Below the pieces are notes generated by a model, which saw only the letters and a program-made list of their open reading frames with translations, did no database searches and was not told where the DNA came from. The position numbers and the translations under genes were made by a program. Below, piece by piece: positions 63,864 through 64,000 of a stretch of DNA of 64,000 nucleotides (position 1 is its first letter; each line of letters opens with the position of its first letter). The stretch covers positions 1 to 64,000 of the forward strand of contig NZ_JBGFGP010000069.1 in the NCBI RefSeq assembly GCF_041224545.1. The letters run 5' to 3'. The stretch comes from Sedimentitalea sp041224545 (GTDB lineage Bacteria; Pseudomonadota; Alphaproteobacteria; Rhodobacterales; Rhodobacteraceae).

Positions 63864-64000
63864 TTAGCGGCGACCGCCGGCACCACGAGGTGCGGGACCA
63901 TCCTGGAGTTCCTGAGCTTTACGGTCACGTGCAGCGGGGTCATGTTCCATGATCTCGCCCTTGAAGATCCAGGTCTTGATCCCGATGATCCCGTAGGCGG
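63864..64000 (-). CDS. rpsC: 30S ribosomal protein S3, C-terminal part (cut by window edge)
   Basis: The reading frame entering from the right edge encodes AYGIIGIKTWIFKGEIMEHD and ends with a low-complexity Gly/Arg tail (GAGGRR) and TAA at 63864. This is the S3 C-terminus. Only about 45 codons are in the window. S3 and L16 adjacency is the universal ribosomal operon order. Confidence 0.95.
   Translation of the reverse strand, partial: AYGIIGIKTWIFKGEIMEHDPAARDRKAQELQDGPAPRGAGGRR

Overview
The window is a high-GC stretch of chromosome from an alphaproteobacterium, most likely a Rhodobacterales (Roseobacter-group) species. The evidence is lineage-typical content and order: a B12-dependent ribonucleotide reductase, a hisS-hisZ-hisG operon with short-form HisG, a class I (archaeal-type) lysyl-tRNA synthetase, a DUF1489 protein, a short GluRS, an RpoH-type sigma factor, mreBCD-mrdA-rodA, and L16/S3 at the right edge. 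It is almost entirely coding, on both strands. I see no rRNA, tRNA, CRISPR array, prophage or defence island. The only mobile DNA is the first 21 codons of an IS transposase cut by the left edge.

Layout. 1-272: IS start and an AT-richer spacer. 273-4211: nrdJ (with an apparent embedded Cro/CI-type helix-turn-helix), a DUF1489 gene and a GH25 lipoprotein. 4208-7499: hisS-hisZ-hisG. 7635-11490: slyX and dnaE, separated by a head-to-head pair of palindromic repeats. 11835-21066: xdhABC followed by a BMP-type four-gene ABC importer, apparently one purine uptake and oxidation operon closed by a strong terminator. 21223-24575: a small exported barrel-like protein and a large beta-helix protein that may be an unlinked gene-transfer-agent tail fibre. 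24801-31149: ettA, nadD, a PBP4-type carboxypeptidase, a TerB-like gene and class I lysRS. 31258-38294: small proteins, a cold-shock gene, an L,D-transpeptidase, the conserved SGNH esterase/ABC ATPase/FtsX-permease block, and an Rrf2/NsrR-like regulator with an FNR-type box upstream. 38372-43002: gltX, two metalloenzymes and nadE. 43159-46404: an 18-repeat MORN protein, then leuA behind what looks like a leucine leader-peptide attenuator. 46468-52997: a PA14-like exported protein and the rod-shape operon mreB-mreC-mreD-mrdA-rodA. 53002-63353: a 2-hydroxyacid dehydrogenase, a TylF-type methyltransferase, an M3 peptidase, a membrane-anchored MoeB-like enzyme, dut, coaBC, a ChaN-like gene, rpoH, cobU, a histidine phosphatase and a GST. 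63438-64000: rplP and the 3' end of rpsC.

Themes. B12 use (nrdJ) and B12 assembly (cobU and an adjacent phosphatase) both occur. Cell-wall and envelope functions are spread through the window (GH25, PBP4, L,D-transpeptidase, PBP2, RodA, MreBCD), and several carry twin-arginine-like N-termini. The most interesting unexplained structures are the leuA leader with interlocking hairpins (44654-44829), the HTH inside NrdJ (about 852-1061), the 9-repeat block duplication in the MORN gene, the orphan beta-helix protein, and the FNR-type box before the Rrf2 gene.
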